Both the position numbers and the translations under genes were made by a program. 6,251 bases of DNA. Source: a bacterium (lineage in GTDB: Bacteria; Hydrothermota; UBA3072; B12-G15). Under the pieces are notes generated by a model. It ran no database searches. It was not told the DNA's origin and was given only the letters and a program-made list of their open reading frames with translations. The DNA lies in the NCBI GenBank assembly GCA_003646055.1, contig QNDZ01000099.1, forward strand, positions 1-6,251, read 5' to 3'. Shown in pieces: positions 3,886 through 6,251 of this stretch; positions within the stretch are counted from its first letter, which is position 1; every line of letters starts with the position of its first letter.

Positions 3886-6251
3886 ATGGGTAAACATGTA
3901 TATTTCTTTGGAGGCGGAAAGGCAGACGGGAATATTAAGATGAAGGACATCCTTGGCGGAAAGGGTGCAGGACTTGCAGAAATGACAAACATTGGGATAC
4001 CAGTTCCACCTGGTTTTACAATTTCCACAGAGGTCTGCGTTTATTATTACAGGAACAATGGATATCCTGAAGGATTGAAGGAAGAGGTTCAGGAAGCCCT
4101 GAAGAGGGTTGAAGAACTCACTGGAAAGAAATTTGGAGATAAGGATAATCCACTCCTTGTTTCTGTCCGTTCAGGTGCAAGAGTTTCAATGCCAGGCATG
4201 ATGGACACAATCCTCAACCTTGGGTTGAACGATGAAACAGTCCAGGGGCTCATGAAACAGACAGACAGTCCCAGATTTGCCTATGATAGTTACAGAAGAT
4301 TTGTTCAGATGTATGGAAATGTTGTTCTTGGAGTTGAACATGATAAGTTTGAGGAAATCATAAATGAATTCAAGGAGAAAAAGGGAGTTAAGCAGGACAT
4401 AGAACTTGATGCAGATGACTGGAAGGCCATCAAGGACAGATACAAGGAACTCATAAAGAAAGAAACAGGCCATGAATTTCCTGAAAACCCTGAAGACCAA
4501 TTATGGGGTGCTATCTCTGCCGTGTTCAAATCCTGGAACAATCAGAGGGCAATTGAGTACAGAAGGATAAACAACATTCCTGATGACTGGGGAACAGCGG
4601 TCAATGTCCAGACAATGGTCTTTGGTAACATGGGTGAAGACTCGGGCACGGGTGTTGCATTCACAAGGAACCCATCCACAGGTGAGAATGTATTTTATGG
4701 TGAATACCTTATGAACGCACAGGGTGAGGATGTTGTTGCTGGTATCAGAACACCCCTTCCAATAAGCAAGGCACAGAAACAGAAAGAGGACGAGGTCTCC
4801 TTAGAAGAGGCAATGCCAGAGGTCTATAAACAACTCCTTGATGTAAGAAATATCCTTGAAAAGCATTTCAAAGACATGCAGGACCTTGAATTCACCATTG
4901 AAAGGGGAAAACTCTATCTCCTCCAGACAAGGACAGGGAAGAGAACTGCAAGGGCTGCTGTGAAAATAGCCGTTGATATGGTGAATGAGGGATTGATTGA
5001 TAAAGAAGAAGCAGTTATCAGGATAACCCCTGAACAGGTTGACCAGCTCCTCCACCCGATGATTGACCCAAAGGCAGAGTATGAGGTGATTGCAAAGGGA
5101 TTACCTGCTTCCCCTGGTGCTGCCACAGGTAAGGTTGTGTTCACTGCTGAAGAGGCGGTTGAGGCAAAGAAAAATGGTGAAAAGGTGATACTCGTCAGGC
5201 ATGAAACATCACCTGAGGATGTGGCAGGTATGCATTCAGCAGAGGGTATCCTCACAGCAAGGGGTGGGATGACATCCCATGCTGCTGTGGTTGCAAGGGG
5301 TATGGGGAAACCCTGTGTTGTTGGATGTGAGGAGATTGTCCTTGACTACCAGGCTGAAGAATTCAGGATCAAGGACAGGGTGATAAAGAAAGGAGATATA
5401 ATCACAATTGATGGAACAACCGGTAATGTCATACCCGGTGATGTGCCAAAGATAGAGGCATCCATTTCAGGAGAGTTTGAAAAACTTATGGTGTGGGCTG
5501 ATGAAATCAGAAGGCTTGGTGTCAGGGCAAATGCAGATACTCCCCACGATGCTGAGACTGCAAGAAAGTTCGGTGCAGAGGGTATTGGTCTTGCAAGAAC
5601 AGAACACATGTTCTTCAAAGAGGACAGGATTCCAGCAATGAGGGAGATGATACTCGCTGATGACCTTGAGGGAAGGAAGAAGGCCCTTGAGAAACTCCTT
5701 CCCATGCAGAGGGCAGACTTTGAGGGACTCTTCAGGGCAATGGATGGATTCCCCGTAATCATCAGGCTGCTTGACCCACCACTCCATGAATTCCTTCCCA
5801 AGGAGGAAGATGCCCAGAGGAAACTTGCTGAAACAATGGGGGTTCCATTTGAGAAGGTAAAGGGAAGGGTTGAGCAACTCTCAGAACTCAACCCCATGCT
5901 TGGATTGCGTGGTTGCAGACTTGGTATCCTCTACCCTGAAATCACAGAGATGCAGGCAAGGGCTATATTTGAGGCTGCATGTAATGTTGCAAAGGAAGGG
6001 GTTAAGGTAATTCCAGAGGTTATGGTTCCACTTGTTGGCAATGTGAATGAGATAAAGGCGCAGAAGGAAATAATCACAAGGGTTGCAGAAGAGGTGATGA
6101 ATGAGAAGGGAATGAAGATTAAATACATGGTGGGAACCATGATTGAACTTCCCAGGGCTGCACTTACTGCGGATGAAATAGCAAAGGAAGCAGAATTCTT
6201 CAGTTATGGAACAAACGACCTTACCCAGACAACATTTGGATTCTCAAGGGA
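3886..6251 (+). CDS. ppdK: Pyruvate, phosphate dikinase, 3' end outside the window
   Basis: PPDK interconverts pyruvate + ATP + Pi and phosphoenolpyruvate + AMP + PPi in the cytoplasm, serving PEP synthesis or PPi-linked glycolysis. About 788 of roughly 880-900 residues are present, with no frameshift. The N-terminal ATP-grasp part shows [10 protein letters not shown] (24-33), [16 protein letters not shown] (93-108) and the metal/nucleotide residues Asp333, Glu335 and Gln347. The swivelling domain carries the phosphorylated His465 in GGMTSHAA, with Thr463 at the site that regulatory kinases modify in plants and some bacteria. The PEP/pyruvate barrel has Arg571 (LARTEHMF), Arg627 (RLLDPP), Glu754 and Asn777 (YGTNDLTQ). 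The catalytic Cys near the C-terminus lies beyond the window. GGAGG at 3876-3880, five bases before ATG 3886, fixes the start. PPDK is distinguished from PEP synthase and PTS enzyme I by its N-terminal half and the spacing of these motifs. Confidence 0.97.
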   Translation, partial: MGKHVYFFGGGKADGNIKMKDILGGKGAGLAEMTNIGIPVPPGFTISTEVCVYYYRNNGYPEGLKEEVQEALKRVEELTGKKFGDKDNPLLVSVRSGARVSMPGMMDTILNLGLNDETVQGLMKQTDSPRFAYDSYRRFVQMYGNVVLGVEHDKFEEIINEFKEKKGVKQDIELDADDWKAIKDRYKELIKKETGHEFPENPEDQLWGAISAVFKSWNNQRAIEYRRINNIPDDWGTAVNVQTMVFGNMGEDSGTGVAFTRNPSTGENVFYGEYLMNAQGEDVVAGIRTPLPISKAQKQKEDEVSLEEAMPEVYKQLLDVRNILEKHFKDMQDLEFTIERGKLYLLQTRTGKRTARAAVKIAVDMVNEGLIDKEEAVIRITPEQVDQLLHPMIDPKAEYEVIAKGLPASPGAATGKVVFTAEEAVEAKKNGEKVILVRHETSPEDVAGMHSAEGILTARGGMTSHAAVVARGMGKPCVVGCEEIVLDYQAEEFRIKDRVIKKGDIITIDGTTGNVIPGDVPKIEASISGEFEKLMVWADEIRRLGVRANADTPHDAETARKFGAEGIGLARTEHMFFKEDRIPAMREMILADDLEGRKKALEKLLPMQRADFEGLFRAMDGFPVIIRLLDPPLHEFLPKEEDAQRKLAETMGVPFEKVKGRVEQLSELNPMLGLRGCRLGILYPEITEMQARAIFEAACNVAKEGVKVIPEVMVPLVGNVNEIKAQKEIITRVAEEVMNEKGMKIKYMVGTMIELPRAALTADEIAKEAEFFSYGTNDLTQTTFGFSR

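Noticed and set aside
5346..5897. 183-residue open frame on the - strand
   Set aside because: It is antisense to the well-conserved ppdK barrel, serine-rich and of low complexity, with no recognisable motif. The same holds for the other - strand frames between 4186 and 6140.

Overview
The window is ordinary bacterial chromosome and is densely packed. Reading frames overlap by a few bases, Shine-Dalgarno sites are strong (AAGGAGG, GGAGGG), the three tRNA genes lack an encoded CCA, and arginine is mostly AGG/AGA. The DNA is moderately AT-rich. The gene set is surE, pcm, a half-size GDT1 protein, a C4 zinc-ribbon coiled-coil protein next to RNase HI, and pyruvate phosphate dikinase. This would fit an anaerobic, possibly thermophilic deep-branching lineage such as Nitrospirota or Thermodesulfobacteriota-like bacteria, but that is a guess from style and gene content. 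No mobile element, CRISPR array or phage gene was seen.

Left block (1-2424, + strand): a family 2 glycosyltransferase, surE and pcm follow one another with overlapping ends. A tRNA-Pro(CGG) gene comes next, and its first ten bases also encode the end of pcm, including the stop codon. A single-repeat GDT1/TMEM165-like membrane protein starts 18 bases after the tRNA. surE and pcm are a recurrent pair linked to survival and damage repair. The glycosyltransferase and the GDT1 protein have no evident link to that role beyond position.

Middle block (2421-3798, - strand): this block converges on the left one, with stop codons overlapping. In transcription order it holds a promoter, a tRNA with a CAT anticodon (Ile2 or elongator Met), tRNA-Val(CAC), a terminator-like hairpin, a DUF164-type coiled-coil/zinc-ribbon protein, and an RNase HI family protein that starts at a TTG overlapping the previous stop. 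The hairpin sits directly in front of the Shine-Dalgarno site of the zinc-ribbon gene. Expression of the two protein genes may therefore depend on read-through from the tRNAs.

Right block (3811-6251, + strand): a divergent promoter drives ppdK, which runs off the window end with about 788 codons present. The tRNA promoter and the ppdK promoter are exact mirror images around position 3804.5, and a TCAAGTG/CACTTGA inverted repeat covers both -35 boxes. An A7T7 tract lies in the ppdK spacer. This arrangement, and the tRNA/pcm overlap, are the most interesting points. I found no evidence for a wholly new system.
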